Source: Aculops lycopersici (taxonomy: Eukaryota; Arthropoda; Arachnida; Trombidiformes; Eriophyidae). From it: DNA of 64,000 bases. Within the stretch, counting starts at the first letter, position 1; each line of letters begins with the position of its first letter. Of the stretch, positions 1-9,588 are shown piece after piece. A program made the position numbers and the translations under genes. The stretch lies in the NCBI GenBank assembly GCA_015350385.1, contig WNKI01000002.1:3360457-3424456 (forward strand), read 5' to 3'. The notes under the pieces are model-generated. The model ran no database searches. It was not told the DNA's origin and worked only from the letters and a program-made list of their open reading frames with translations.

Positions 1-416
1 TCCATCAATTCTCGTGCTTGCAAAGAGCACGTGTGTTTTGTTTTCTCGCACACTTGTCGCTTGCTTGCATCTCGCGCACTGAAAAAGTTGCAAACACAAC
101 GCAAGCGACATCTACAAGTGCGAGCGTTTATCACATTCCCGCACTCACACCCCCATGTCTCTTCCCCCCTCATTTGGTGGAGTAGTTAAAAGCTCTCATA
201 TTTTGCAAGCGACTGTAGACCTTTTCGTTAGTCAAGCTTGCTGTCGATCATGATCCTAATCGCGTGTCAATCGCCAATTGATCTAATTAACAAACTCAAA
301 GATGTAGTCTCGACAGAACGACTGATTTGGAGATTGACTGCAACTTGTTCGCAGTTGCTATTCGAGCATTTAGTTAAACATGTGCCGGATTACACAGCGA
401 AACCTCAAGATTCAAG
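1..416 (+). other. Upstream region and 5' UTR of the receptor guanylate cyclase
   Basis: No gene is recognisable here. The stretch is moderately AT-rich and contains pyrimidine-rich runs and several short ATG-started frames that do not resemble proteins. It directly precedes the cyclase ATG at 417, so it probably holds the 5' UTR and core promoter. I saw no clear TATA box or initiator. Confidence 0.5.
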
Positions 417-2711
417 ATGGTTTGCGGACACAGGAAGCAGCTATTGGTATCATTATTTATCACTCTACTAGGACTATCTATCCAAACTAGCACTTTTAAT
501 CCTGATACATCGTCAAGATATCAGGAAAAAAACATTAAAGTTAATGAAACCCATGAGCACGACCTCGACAGAGTTGAGTCATCGTCTGCATCATCGGTAG
601 CAATCGGCCAAAATTCAAGCTACTTCCATATACAAGTGGCCGCAATCCACGTGGACAAGTCAGAGTTTCCATTGTCTAAGTTGCTGTTCAAGTTAACACT
701 TCGTCTTGCTTTAGAGTCTGTGGAAAAGAGGCTTGCGCAACAGAGGGTCAAATTATCCGTGAGCGTCCGGAGCGCAACCACCTGCTCGCGCCAATATGCC
801 GGAGCCGTGGCCGCCGACGAGTACTACACAAAGCGAGCCCGTTTGTTTATCGTATCAGGTTGTGATGACGCTATTCGAGCGGTTTCAAGGTTGGCCAGTC
901 GCTGGCAGGTGCCCGTAATGACGGCGGCTGGGTTTGGTTTGGATTTAAGCGACAAATCCATCCATAGAACTTTGATCAGAGTTGCCTTTTCCTTGAAGGC
1001 AGCGGTGGAATTTTTATTCAAGATTATGAAATCTTTTCAGTGGCGCAGATTCAATTTGATTGTCGACGAATCGGATTCCAACTGCCAAGCCCTAAGAGGA
1101 AGTATCGAGAAGCAATTGAGTTTTATCAAGACGCTGGATTCGAGAAACGATACCTCAGAACAGTTGAGTGTCAACACGATCTCGCTAGATATTCAAACTT
1201 TGATTACGATGGACCTGGGCACAGATTCAAACTCTACTGATGGCGGAGGTGGCAGTAGTGTTTTCGGGCTTGCAGGTAAGAGAGGTAGTAACGGAGCAGC
1301 AATCGACAGGTGGCCCAATGAGATCACGGAGCAAGCAATCAGAGATGCTCTTGAACAGAGTTCATTGTATTCACGAGTCAACGTTCTTTTGCTGCCACAA
1401 ATTCACCTGAGAAAGTTCATGTTGTCAGTTTATGATTCAAATATGGCCAATGGAATGTATACATTCATAAATATGCCCTTGTTATCGATAACAAGCGAGG
1501 ACCAAGTCGACAATACGGCAGCGAGTAGCGCTGCCAAGTTCTCGAAACAAAGTTACACAACCTCTTTTGGCGAGAATGTATTCGTTTGGAGATCTCTGAG
1601 CTCCTCGAGGAATGCTCATGCAAAGCAGGCTTTTGAATCATTGATGTCCATCTACTTGAAATCGCCAACAACAAAAGCTTACGTGTATTTTGCAAGCAAG
1701 TTGAGCAATCTAGCAAACACAGAGTATGCCACTACAACCACAACACAATCAAGCTTGGCGCTGGCCGGCAAAGTTCCGTTAGTGCCCCCGGCAACCAAAA
1801 CACAGTTGAGTATCAATCCATACTCTGCATCCTTCTACGATTGCCTGCAAATCTATGCGATTGCTTTGGAGGAGTCACTAAAGTCAATTAGAAAAGAGAC
1901 AAATGCAATGGCAAAAAGGAGCTTGAAAAGCAGGCTCCATGCTTCAATCATTGACTTGGTAAGGAATCGAAGATTCGAGAATCTACTTACTGGATCTATA
2001 GTTATTAATCATAATGGTGACCGAGAGACTGATTATACCCTCGACGACATGAACCAGATAACTGGAAAATTCAATCCAGTTATCTGGTACCGAGGAGATA
2101 CAAAGGAAATGGAACGTCTGTCTCGTATTCAGTGGTCATCAGACCTATCGGTCGGTCCAACAGTTGACAACGTTGATTGCAATCTAACAGGCACCTGTCC
2201 TAGCAAACCCTTTTCTAGGTTTATGGTGACATTAGTCCTGTTGGCTGCACCTCTCATTATGATAACCGGGTTTGTATTATACTTTGTACACAATCGCATT
2301 CATCTAGAGTCTCAACTTGTGGATTATTGGTGGAGAATCGACATTCGCGATATAGAAATCATTGCAAGTCGAAGGAAAAATCTGGGTGGCGGAGCAAGTA
2401 TCGGGACGGTCGAAATTTGTGGCTCGCAAACGGAGTCTGTCCAAAGAGCAATCACAGATGCGTCCAATCAGTCGGACAAGGGAACGGAAGTTGGCCTGTA
2501 CAAAGCGAAAAATGACACGACAATCCAAGATTCGGCAGTTGGCCAACGAACCACAATCACTAAGGTAACCGACACCTCGGCTTTCAACTCATCGGCGCCG
2601 GATGTCTGCTACGGTAGCATTGTTTTGGGAATTTACAAGCTCAACAAGGTGGCACTAAAGCCAATCAGCAAGTTTCGTCAGACGCGAAAGATGATGATGG
2701 AAATCAGAGGC
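417..2711 (+). CDS. Receptor-type guanylate cyclase, exon 1 (ectodomain, TM, start of kinase homology domain)
   Basis: This exon encodes residues 1-765 of a 1245-residue single-pass receptor guanylate cyclase. Family members make cGMP from GTP in response to an extracellular ligand. The ATG context (CAAGATGG) is good and is followed by a signal peptide (about residues 1-28, hydrophobic LLVSLFITLLGL). Residues 30-600 form an ANF-receptor-like ectodomain with several N-x-S/T sites. A transmembrane helix spans about 602-624. The juxtamembrane segment (LESQLVDYWWRI) matches the conserved start of the intracellular region. The kinase homology domain begins with GSIVLGIYKLNKVALKP. The exon ends at GGC followed by the donor GTAAGT, phase 0. 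The ligand and the exact Gyc subtype cannot be assigned. Confidence 0.9.
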
Positions 2712-2808
2712 GTAAGTAGCAAGAGCCCCTCACTTACTTCACCTGTGTGATGATAAGATCAAATTACTAATCTAACATTCCCATTGATATAAATCTCTAT
2801 CATTTCAG
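2712..2808 (+). other. Intron of the receptor guanylate cyclase gene (97 bp)
   Basis: The intron begins GTAAGTAGC and ends in the pyrimidine-rich acceptor ATCATTTCAG. Removing it joins MEIRG to LKDINHTNLCRF in phase 0 and restores a continuous kinase homology domain. Reading through would hit an in-frame stop at 2748-2750. Confidence 0.88.
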
Positions 2809-4251
2809 TTGAAAGACATTAACCACACGAATTTGTGTCGTTTCGTTGGGATTGTCGTTGATGAGCTGAACAAATCCATTGTTAGCGAGTATTGTCCCAA
2901 GGGTTCGTTGCGTGAGTTTTTCCAAAGCGAGTCGCTAATTATCGACTGGACATTTAGATACTCAATCATAAACGATATCGTCGCCGGCCTCACCTACCTC
3001 CACTCTAGTTCTTTAGGTTTTCACGGGAGACTCAAGTCAAGTAACTGTTTGGTTAGCTCACGGTTCGTTGTTAAGCTCTCCGACTATGGGCCACATAGTC
3101 TCTACGAGCAACTCGATGATGCCGAGAGGGATGAGTATAGCTTGATGGCAAAACAACTCTGGATGTCACCTGAATTATTGAAGTCAGGTGCGACGGCTGG
3201 ATCCAAAAAGGGCGATGTTTATGCCTTGGGATTGCTTATTTATGAGATTATTACCAATGCCATTCCATTCTATGATCATAGTAAGGGTGACTATATGATG
3301 GATCTAAAGAGTTTACTACAGGAACTCAAAGCTACAGGGCCCTTGGAGTTGATCGGTCGAGATGTCACAAGTAACATTGATACAGGGGACAAGAATATTG
3401 ATCCCCTAATTGAGCTCATGAACTCTTGTTGGGAAGTCGAGGCCAACAAGCGGCCAAGTCTTGTGGTGGTCAGTACTGCAATCAAGAAAATTACCAAGGG
3501 AGTAACCTCGAAGAAGTTGCTTGAGAATCTCACTACGCGCATGGAACAATATACAAACAATTTGGAGTCTCTGGTTGATGCTAAACTCAACACTTTAGTT
3601 GAGGAGAAACATAAAGCCGAGGAATTGTTGTATCAGTTTGTACCAAAAAGCATTGCAGTCCTTCTAAAAGAGGGTCAAACTATAGATCCGGAAGCGTTCG
3701 AGTGCGTGACAGTTTTCTACTCGGACATCGTGGGCTTCACTTCGTTATCATCAGAATCCAGTCCAATGGAAGTGATTGACTTCCTCAGCGACCTGTACTT
3801 GTGCTTCGATGAAACATTAGAGCAACACGATATATTCAAGGTTGACACAATTGGTGATGCTTATATTGTTGCAAGTGGTTTGCCCCAACGTAATGATGGT
3901 AAGCACGTGGTTGAGATCGCTTGTGCTGCTTTAGAGCTTAGGGAGAGATTGGCAAAGTTCAAAATACCCCATAAGCCAGACAAGAGCTTGGAGATGCGTG
4001 TTGGCATTCATTCGGGTCCTTGTATTGCGGGCATTGTTGGTGGGTCCAACATGCCCAAGTATTGTGTTTTTGGCGATACTCTATCCACAGGTAAGTTTAT
4101 GGAATCAAGCGGACTACCAATGAAGATTCATATCACCGAGGAGTCAAAAAATCTACTCAAAAATTTGGCTAGCTTTAAAATCGAGCCTAGAATTCCAAAG
4201 ATTAATCGCGATGGTTTACCATATCAAACATATTGGTTGGAAAAAGGATAG
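2809..4251 (+). CDS. Receptor-type guanylate cyclase, exon 2 (kinase homology, dimerisation and cyclase domains)
   Basis: This exon encodes residues 766-1245, ending in a stop at 4249-4251. The kinase homology domain has HGRLKSSNCL where active kinases have HRD, and KLSDYG in place of DFG, as in receptor cyclases; it is a pseudokinase. A short coiled-coil linker (VEEKHKAEELLYQFVPKSIA) leads into the class III cyclase domain. The two metal aspartates are present (D1071 in FYSDIVGFT, D1115 in TIGDAY), as is the guanine-contacting Cys1184 (KYCVFGDT). The usual guanine-contacting Glu is Asp1111 (KVDTIG). The transition-state motif N-T-A-S-R is replaced by S1191-T-G-K-F1195, so activity may be lost or altered. 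The C-terminus (PYQTYWLEKG) is typical of the family. Confidence 0.9.
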   Translation: MKDINHTNLCRFVGIVVDELNKSIVSEYCPKGSLREFFQSESLIIDWTFRYSIINDIVAGLTYLHSSSLGFHGRLKSSNCLVSSRFVVKLSDYGPHSLYEQLDDAERDEYSLMAKQLWMSPELLKSGATAGSKKGDVYALGLLIYEIITNAIPFYDHSKGDYMMDLKSLLQELKATGPLELIGRDVTSNIDTGDKNIDPLIELMNSCWEVEANKRPSLVVVSTAIKKITKGVTSKKLLENLTTRMEQYTNNLESLVDAKLNTLVEEKHKAEELLYQFVPKSIAVLLKEGQTIDPEAFECVTVFYSDIVGFTSLSSESSPMEVIDFLSDLYLCFDETLEQHDIFKVDTIGDAYIVASGLPQRNDGKHVVEIACAALELRERLAKFKIPHKPDKSLEMRVGIHSGPCIAGIVGGSNMPKYCVFGDTLSTGKFMESSGLPMKIHITEESKNLLKNLASFKIEPRIPKINRDGLPYQTYWLEKG

Positions 4252-4366
4252 CATGATGATTGTACAAATTTCATGATGAGTACTTAACAATATGAGTTTT
4301 TATTCTATAGAATAGTTCTTTAGAGAGGCACCAGGTAGTTAATACAAGTGGAATAGATAATTTAGA
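4252..4366. other. Convergent intergenic gap between the cyclase and Chip
   Basis: Only 115 bp separate the two stop codons. The 3' UTRs therefore probably overlap. No canonical AATAAA is visible on the plus strand. The nearest plus-strand variant is AATAGA near 4352. Confidence 0.6.
4299..4304 (-). terminator. Polyadenylation signal AATAAA for Chip
   Basis: TTTATT on the plus strand reads AATAAA on the minus strand, about 63 nt past the Chip stop codon. This is the expected position for a short 3' UTR. Confidence 0.5.
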
Positions 4367-6805
4367 TTAACTTTGACCAGTTATCTCTTGTTCGTTTTGG
4401 TTTGGTGTCTCCACTTTCATAGGATGTTGGCTGATTTGTTGCTGCTGCTGTTGTTGTTGTGATTGATTTGAGCTGCCGTTATTGTCATTGTTGTTGTTAC
4501 TGTTACTGCCATTAGCTGGTATGTCATGGTGTTGTAATGGTGGTGGTGGTGGTTGTTGTTGTTGTTGTTGTTGTTGTTGCTGCTGCTGTTGTTGCTGATA
4601 TTCGTCTGGTTGCGACGACGGGGCGTCATTGATATTATTCTGATTGTGATCATTAATTTCGTTTCCGACACATTGATTGACTTGCTGATGTTGCTGATGT
4701 TGCTGATGTTGCTGATGTTGTTGTTGATGATGCTGCTGATGTTGGGGCGTCGGAGGTTGTTGTTGTAGTTGTTGCTGATGTGGCGTAAGTGGTTGTTGCT
4801 GTTGGTGCGGTGTAGGAGGCTGGGATTGTTGTTGGGGCACTGAATTGGGGTAAGAGTTTTCGAATTGATTATTCTCTAAACGGATTATCCGTCTCTCGTT
4901 TTCATCACCAAAATCTGCACCCAACATTGAGGGTTCGCCAACAACCATAACATCCTGAGGAGCAAGTGACAAGTTTGGTATACCCCCAACAGTCGAGGGT
5001 GACATGAGATTTCCATCCATATTATTAAAGCCAATATTGTTGCCCATATTGTTATTGTTCATGGCGTTAGCATTGTTCAAGTTGTTATTATTGTTGTTGT
5101 TGATATTATTGTTTGCATTAGCCTTGCCCCTCTTGTTTCCACCTGCAGCCCCACCTGCAGGTCCAGTGCCTGCAGCCCTCCGTTTACGCTTCTTAGCCGG
5201 TTGAGCAGGTTCAATATTTTTCACCTTATAGGTGTGAGTTAGAATATGCTTTAACGAGGCTCTAGGTTCCATGTTCGTTTGTCGAGAGTGTAACATCAAC
5301 TCTCTCATTGGTTCCATTATCATGCACATCTTTAAATATGCAACAGTTGACTTAGTTAATCCATTTCGAGTTACCGGCTCATTAAAATAGTTATTCGTTG
5401 ACATTGAGCGATCGATGTATTCATGGCATTGGTGTGTTGAAAATATCCAAGATTTGATTAACAAGCCATCGGGATTAAAGTCTGGATTGCCGATAAAATC
5501 AACAGTTAGCCGGCCTGAAGTTTGGACAACCACTGTGGTATTTGGTGAATGTTTTGTGTAATTTTTGGTCACAATAGTTGCTTGATTACAATCTAAAGTT
5601 GTCAGATTACTATTACTATGTTGTATCTCTTTGGTATTTGGAATTTTTATCTGTAAATCCATAACACCACCCTCAAAGTAAGAGCGGAAGAATCTAGGTA
5701 TTAGACTTCGGCCAATGGTATACTCAATTCCAGGTTTACCTTCGTCGGGAAAGCGCAAGGATAAACTCGATTGATCGTCGAAGAACTCGCTAATAGTTGA
5801 TTCCCACCAACTGCTCTCGAATGCATAGTCGCGCGTTGGCAAGGGATTTGGTGGTTCATTTGATCTAGGTCTTGCTTGGAGTCTTCTGTTGAATTCAATG
5901 ATTCTATATTCGGTTGGTGCAATTTGGGGTTGGTAGGGACTGATAGGGAAGCCTCGGCTATCCATGGGTGGTGGGCCCAAAGGGGGGCCCTGTGGTCTCA
6001 TCTGCATTGGTGGCGGTGGTGGAGGTCCGCCGCGCATGTGAGGATCATGATAGCCGGGTTGTATCTGGGGTGGAGGCGGCGGTCTACTTAGCCCCATCGG
6101 TTGGTGGTGCATTGGTGGTCCTGGAATGACATTGGCTTCTGCATGCGTTTGGTGCAGTGGTGGTGGCGGTCCATACTGATGAGGGGGAGGAGGGTGCGAA
6201 TAGGGACCACCATCTTGGGGTGGTGGCGGCGGCGGGCCACCTTGTGGGTGGGGGTGTTGGTGCGGATGTGGCGCATGAGGATGGTGCATGGGCGGCGTGG
6301 AGCCTGGAGGTAAGCTCATGTGTGGATCCTGATTGTGATGTTGATGATGATTTGGGTGGTGTGGGTACTGAAGATGTGGCGGTGGTGGGCCTGGTTGTTG
6401 GTGCATTTGTTGGTGCATTACTTGTGGCGGTGGCGGAGGTGGAGGGCCGCCAGCAGGGCCTCCACTACCCGGCGGGCCCAGGTGGTGCATAGGCGGGGTG
6501 GAGCCTGGAGGTAAGCTCATGTGAGGGTCCTGATTGTGATGCTGATGATGATTTGGGTGGTGTGGGTACTGAAGATGTGGAGGTTGTGGGCCTGGTTGCT
6601 GGTGCATTTGCTGATGCATCACCTGCGGCGGTGGTCTACCGGGCGGCCCGCCACCACCTGGTGGACCCAAGTGGTGCATGGGCGGCGTTGGGCCTGGTGG
6701 AGCGAGATTCGGGTCTTGGGGATGGTGGTGGTGGTGTGGATGCTGTTGGTGAGGGTGATAGTGCTGCTGAGGTGGCGGAATCGGCTGGGGAGTTCCGTGA
6801 TACAT
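4367..6805 (-). CDS. Chi: Chip/LDB1-like LIM-domain-binding transcription cofactor
   Basis: A single exon encodes about 812 residues of an LDB/Chip cofactor. These nuclear proteins dimerise and bridge LIM-homeodomain or LMO proteins bound at distant enhancers. The dimerisation domain spans about residues 298-523 (YRIIEFNRRLQ, YTIGRSLIPRFFRSYFEGG, LDCNQA, IMEPMREL). A basic nuclear-localisation patch follows (AKKRKRR, about 538). The LIM interaction domain lies at about 617-648 (DVMVVGEPSMLGADFGDE, RLENNQF). The first 290 residues are Pro/His/Gln-rich and contain a 67-residue tandem repeat; the C-terminus is poly-Gln. LDB1 is about half this length. The start chosen is ATG at 6803-6805 (MYHGTPQP); the frame is open further upstream but has no earlier ATG. 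The absence of introns is unusual for the family. Confidence 0.93.
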   Translation of the reverse strand: MYHGTPQPIPPPQQHYHPHQQHPHHHHHPQDPNLAPPGPTPPMHHLGPPGGGGPPGRPPPQVMHQQMHQQPGPQPPHLQYPHHPNHHQHHNQDPHMSLPPGSTPPMHHLGPPGSGGPAGGPPPPPPPQVMHQQMHQQPGPPPPHLQYPHHPNHHQHHNQDPHMSLPPGSTPPMHHPHAPHPHQHPHPQGGPPPPPPQDGGPYSHPPPPHQYGPPPPLHQTHAEANVIPGPPMHHQPMGLSRPPPPPQIQPGYHDPHMRGGPPPPPPMQMRPQGPPLGPPPMDSRGFPISPYQPQIAPTEYRIIEFNRRLQARPRSNEPPNPLPTRDYAFESSWWESTISEFFDDQSSLSLRFPDEGKPGIEYTIGRSLIPRFFRSYFEGGVMDLQIKIPNTKEIQHSNSNLTTLDCNQATIVTKNYTKHSPNTTVVVQTSGRLTVDFIGNPDFNPDGLLIKSWIFSTHQCHEYIDRSMSTNNYFNEPVTRNGLTKSTVAYLKMCMIMEPMRELMLHSRQTNMEPRASLKHILTHTYKVKNIEPAQPAKKRKRRAAGTGPAGGAAGGNKRGKANANNNINNNNNNNLNNANAMNNNNMGNNIGFNNMDGNLMSPSTVGGIPNLSLAPQDVMVVGEPSMLGADFGDENERRIIRLENNQFENSYPNSVPQQQSQPPTPHQQQQPLTPHQQQLQQQPPTPQHQQHHQQQHQQHQQHQQHQQVNQCVGNEINDHNQNNINDAPSSQPDEYQQQQQQQQQQQQQQQPPPPPLQHHDIPANGSNSNNNNDNNGSSNQSQQQQQQQQISQHPMKVETPNQNEQEITGQS
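6280..6700 (-). repeat. Coding tandem repeat, 201-bp unit, in the Chip N-terminus
   Basis: Two near-identical copies start at about 6311 and 6512, exactly 201 bp apart, so one unit is 67 codons. Each encodes a block with QVMHQQMHQQPG, HLQYPHHPNHHQHH, QDPHMSLPPGSTPPMHH. A partial third unit (PPMHHLGPPGGGGPPG) flanks them. The copies differ mostly at synonymous or Pro/Gly-tract positions. The repeat number may vary between individuals. Confidence 0.85.
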
Positions 6806-8973
6806 TTGCGACCTCGCGTAGTTTTCCTGAATATGCAAGGAGTTCTACCTTCTTCTTCTTCTCTGTTTGCTTGTCTGTCTGCCTGTCTCTCTTGCGGCTT
6901 CTAAAAAGTAATATATATTAGCCGACACACAAGAGCAATATTATGAAAGTATAATTACAATTGATTACAAATAGCCAAGCTATGTGGCTTATCGGTCGTC
7001 CTGGTTAATAGAGGATGTTGTGGTGCAAATACGGTTGCTGCTTTTAGTAGTTGTGTTTTAGTGGTGATGATATTTTTCCTTGACTGGCTTGTAGGGCAAA
7101 GACATGGCGCCCAGAGTAAAGTGTGCGAGTTTATGTTGCAGCCGCCAGGCTGTGAACTGCTGCCTCTCTGTGCTGCCGCTGCTGCATTTCGGGCTTTCTG
7201 TTCTCGCTGTAGGCCGACTAGCTGGCTGGCCCATTGGCCGCTCTTGGCTTTGCTACCTCTGCCAACTCGCTGATCCCGTCCCGTGGCATCGCAGAAGTGG
7301 CCGCCGCTCACACTAACACACAGACTAGTGTCCATTGGTGGTGGTGGTGGTAGTACAGTGGTTCTGTCCAGGAGCCGTGCCACTCACAACCAACAGCAAC
7401 AACAGGCACAACAACTGATCGGGCAACTCGCGCCTTTCCCGCACGGCGGCGGCATTAGCGTTCGTCCGTCATTCGGCCCGCTCGGCGGCTGCAGGGAAGA
7501 ACGCACACACAAGGGGACGGAGGCGAAGACAAATGCTCACAACAATAGCAAGAGCAGCAATAACCCGAATTGCGGTGCAAGCTTGTAATGTCGCCTGTTT
7601 CGCTGTTTCGGCGGCTGGCCGTTGTGATGTCCGCTGGTCGCGCGCTGGCCCTTAACGAAAAGTTCGATCACTACGCGCACTGCCGCCCCCAATTTTATCG
7701 GTTGCGAGACTAACTATCGTGAGGGGAAAAAGCGGGTATTCTTTAGAGGCTATAGTAGAGTTGCAAAAACACAGTATTGCCCAATGAGAATTGTGGCCGA
7801 GAACTTAATGTTTGCACCAAGATAATATTTCTGATATAAAAACGCCGTTTTGGCGTTAGTGTAAAATATTTCAACTACCTTTCTTACAAGTGGTCTTCCC
7901 TTCATCCCCCGCCTTGAAGCAACATGTTCACTCCATAGTTCATTCATCATAATGATAAATATGGCAGTTCTAATTATTTTTTGCGACTATTTTTCTTGGT
8001 GGTCAGTGATGCTTCTTCTTGAACTCGACAATCAGCACGGTAATTCCACATCCTAGTCGACTACCCCCGAGTTGCTGGGCATCCTCGTTATAATGGTTAT
8101 GATAGTTGGCATCAAGCATAGACATTTATGTCAGTTTATATGGACTCCCAGCAAAAATTGTCGGGCCTAGTACATAGAGATCGAGGTCCTGATGGGCAAA
8201 TGACTGGCCAAGTTGGTGGTTGATCTCGTCTCCTGTTATATTTATTTCCTGCCAACTTTATAGATTGCTATCTTATCTAATTTTATTCCTATTCATATAC
8301 GACTTCTCATGGCATCAAATCGATCGCCAGTAAGGGTTGCATCTGTTATAACTTAATCTAATTAGAGGAACCTCGTTACCTGTTCACCATGATAGGCAAG
8401 ATGGCTAAGCAGTGTAACAAATCAACCGAGCCTCTACCCTAAGCTCGCTCTTGTGTAAGATATAAGCATCAACGATCTGATCGAGGCAGTGTCATAATCA
8501 TGGTCGCAGGTGTTGAGATTCGGAAACTGTCGACTCGAGGACCGTAATCCAACAGCAACTCGCAGGAGCATGAACTGAAGACTCAGATTCAAGTCACCTG
8601 TTTTCGGTAGATATAGAGACCTAAACGTTTCCCACTCTTTTCCTTCCTGGTATTTCGTTAACCAGGGCCGAAAGTCACGCGTGTCGCTAGGCACCCGGGG
8701 AGCTGATATTTGAAGACCTTGATTTGCACAACCAACAATACCTACCACTCAAGGTCTAGGTTAGAGTTTCTGACGGAATATTACACCTCTCTCTTCATCA
8801 GTCGTCCTCCGTCTGTATCCATATCAACATTAATACTAATCATAGACTGGACTTCCTCGTTTTATCTGTTTTTGAGAATCTAACTAGATAGGTGGTTTTG
8901 TTGCATAGAATGCAGTGAGTCAATATAGAAGAAAATTTAGCTAGTCAAAAATCTTTAAATTGTATTGCACTTA

Positions 8974-8983
8974 TTTATTTATT
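8974..8983 (-). terminator. Tandem AATAAA polyadenylation signals, SoxF candidate
   Basis: The plus-strand TTTATTTATT reads on the minus strand as two overlapping AATAAA hexamers, about 610 nt past the SoxF stop. A further AATAAA lies nearer the stop at 9144-9149. Which one is used cannot be told from the sequence. Confidence 0.4.
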
Positions 8984-9143
8984 CATTAGTTGTCTAATTG
9001 ATTGATATCTCCTTTATCTTCGTCTTCTCAATATCCAATTCGTAAACAAATTATATATGGTATCCATGAGAAAATCCACGGGAACATCCGGCAAGTTTCT
9101 CAGGTGAATCACTTAGTGAATCCTCTCGCTTTAACTTTTTTAC

Positions 9144-9149
9144 TTTATT
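9144..9149 (-). terminator. AATAAA polyadenylation signal, SoxF candidate
   Basis: This minus-strand AATAAA is about 440 nt beyond the SoxF stop codon, in an AT-rich UTR-like stretch. Confidence 0.4.
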
Positions 9150-9588
9150 TACATAATAATAATGATAAAAATGATGAATCAAACATCAAAATATTATACA
9201 AATTGTATCTGCTAACAACAAGCTATCGTTGAAAAAATAAAATCGCTTAGTTAAGACGCATTAAAAGCCTCTCTTTATGAATTGTCTAGAAACTCGCTGT
9301 TTAGTCTTCTATCTATAGTTTAGTTTAGTCTAGGTATTGCATTGTGATGATATTATAGTAATAGTAATAGTCTCCATTATGGTAAGTGGTATTTTGTTCA
9401 ATCAATCTTTGTATTGGTAATAATAATAATAGTAATATAGTCCCATAATCTAGTCTATTGCCTTCAAGTCTCCACTTTTAATCCAATTTTCTTATCACAT
9501 CCAATTGTTTGTGTATTTCCTGAATCCTACTCAACACTTTAGTCTCTCTTTTGTCAAACGATTAAATCGAATCCATCTATCTACTTCA

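Larger units (their letters stand above)
6806..9588. other. Non-coding interval: Chip 5' region and SoxF 3' UTR
   Basis: I see no convincing protein gene. 6806-7700 has TCT/CTG-rich runs and CG-rich sequence and is the probable promoter and 5' UTR of the minus-strand Chip gene. The longest frames here (142 codons at 6955-7383 minus, 101 at 7283-7588 plus) are low-complexity and have no recognisable domain. 7740-9588 is AT-rich and includes the probable SoxF 3' UTR with polyadenylation hexamers at 8974-8983 and 9144-9149. Confidence 0.5.

Noticed and set aside
4091..4251. An obligatory second intron in the cyclase starting at GTAAGT
   Set aside because: The sequence beyond aligns without gap to the conserved cyclase C-terminus, so it must be coding in the main transcript.
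4553..5204. Leu-rich plus-strand frames (runs of Leu)
   Set aside because: They are antisense shadows of the CAA/CAG and AAC repeats encoding poly-Gln and poly-Asn in Chip.
6101..6921. Trp/Val-rich plus-strand frames over the Chip N-terminus
   Set aside because: They are antisense readings of the Pro/His repeat region and have no domains.
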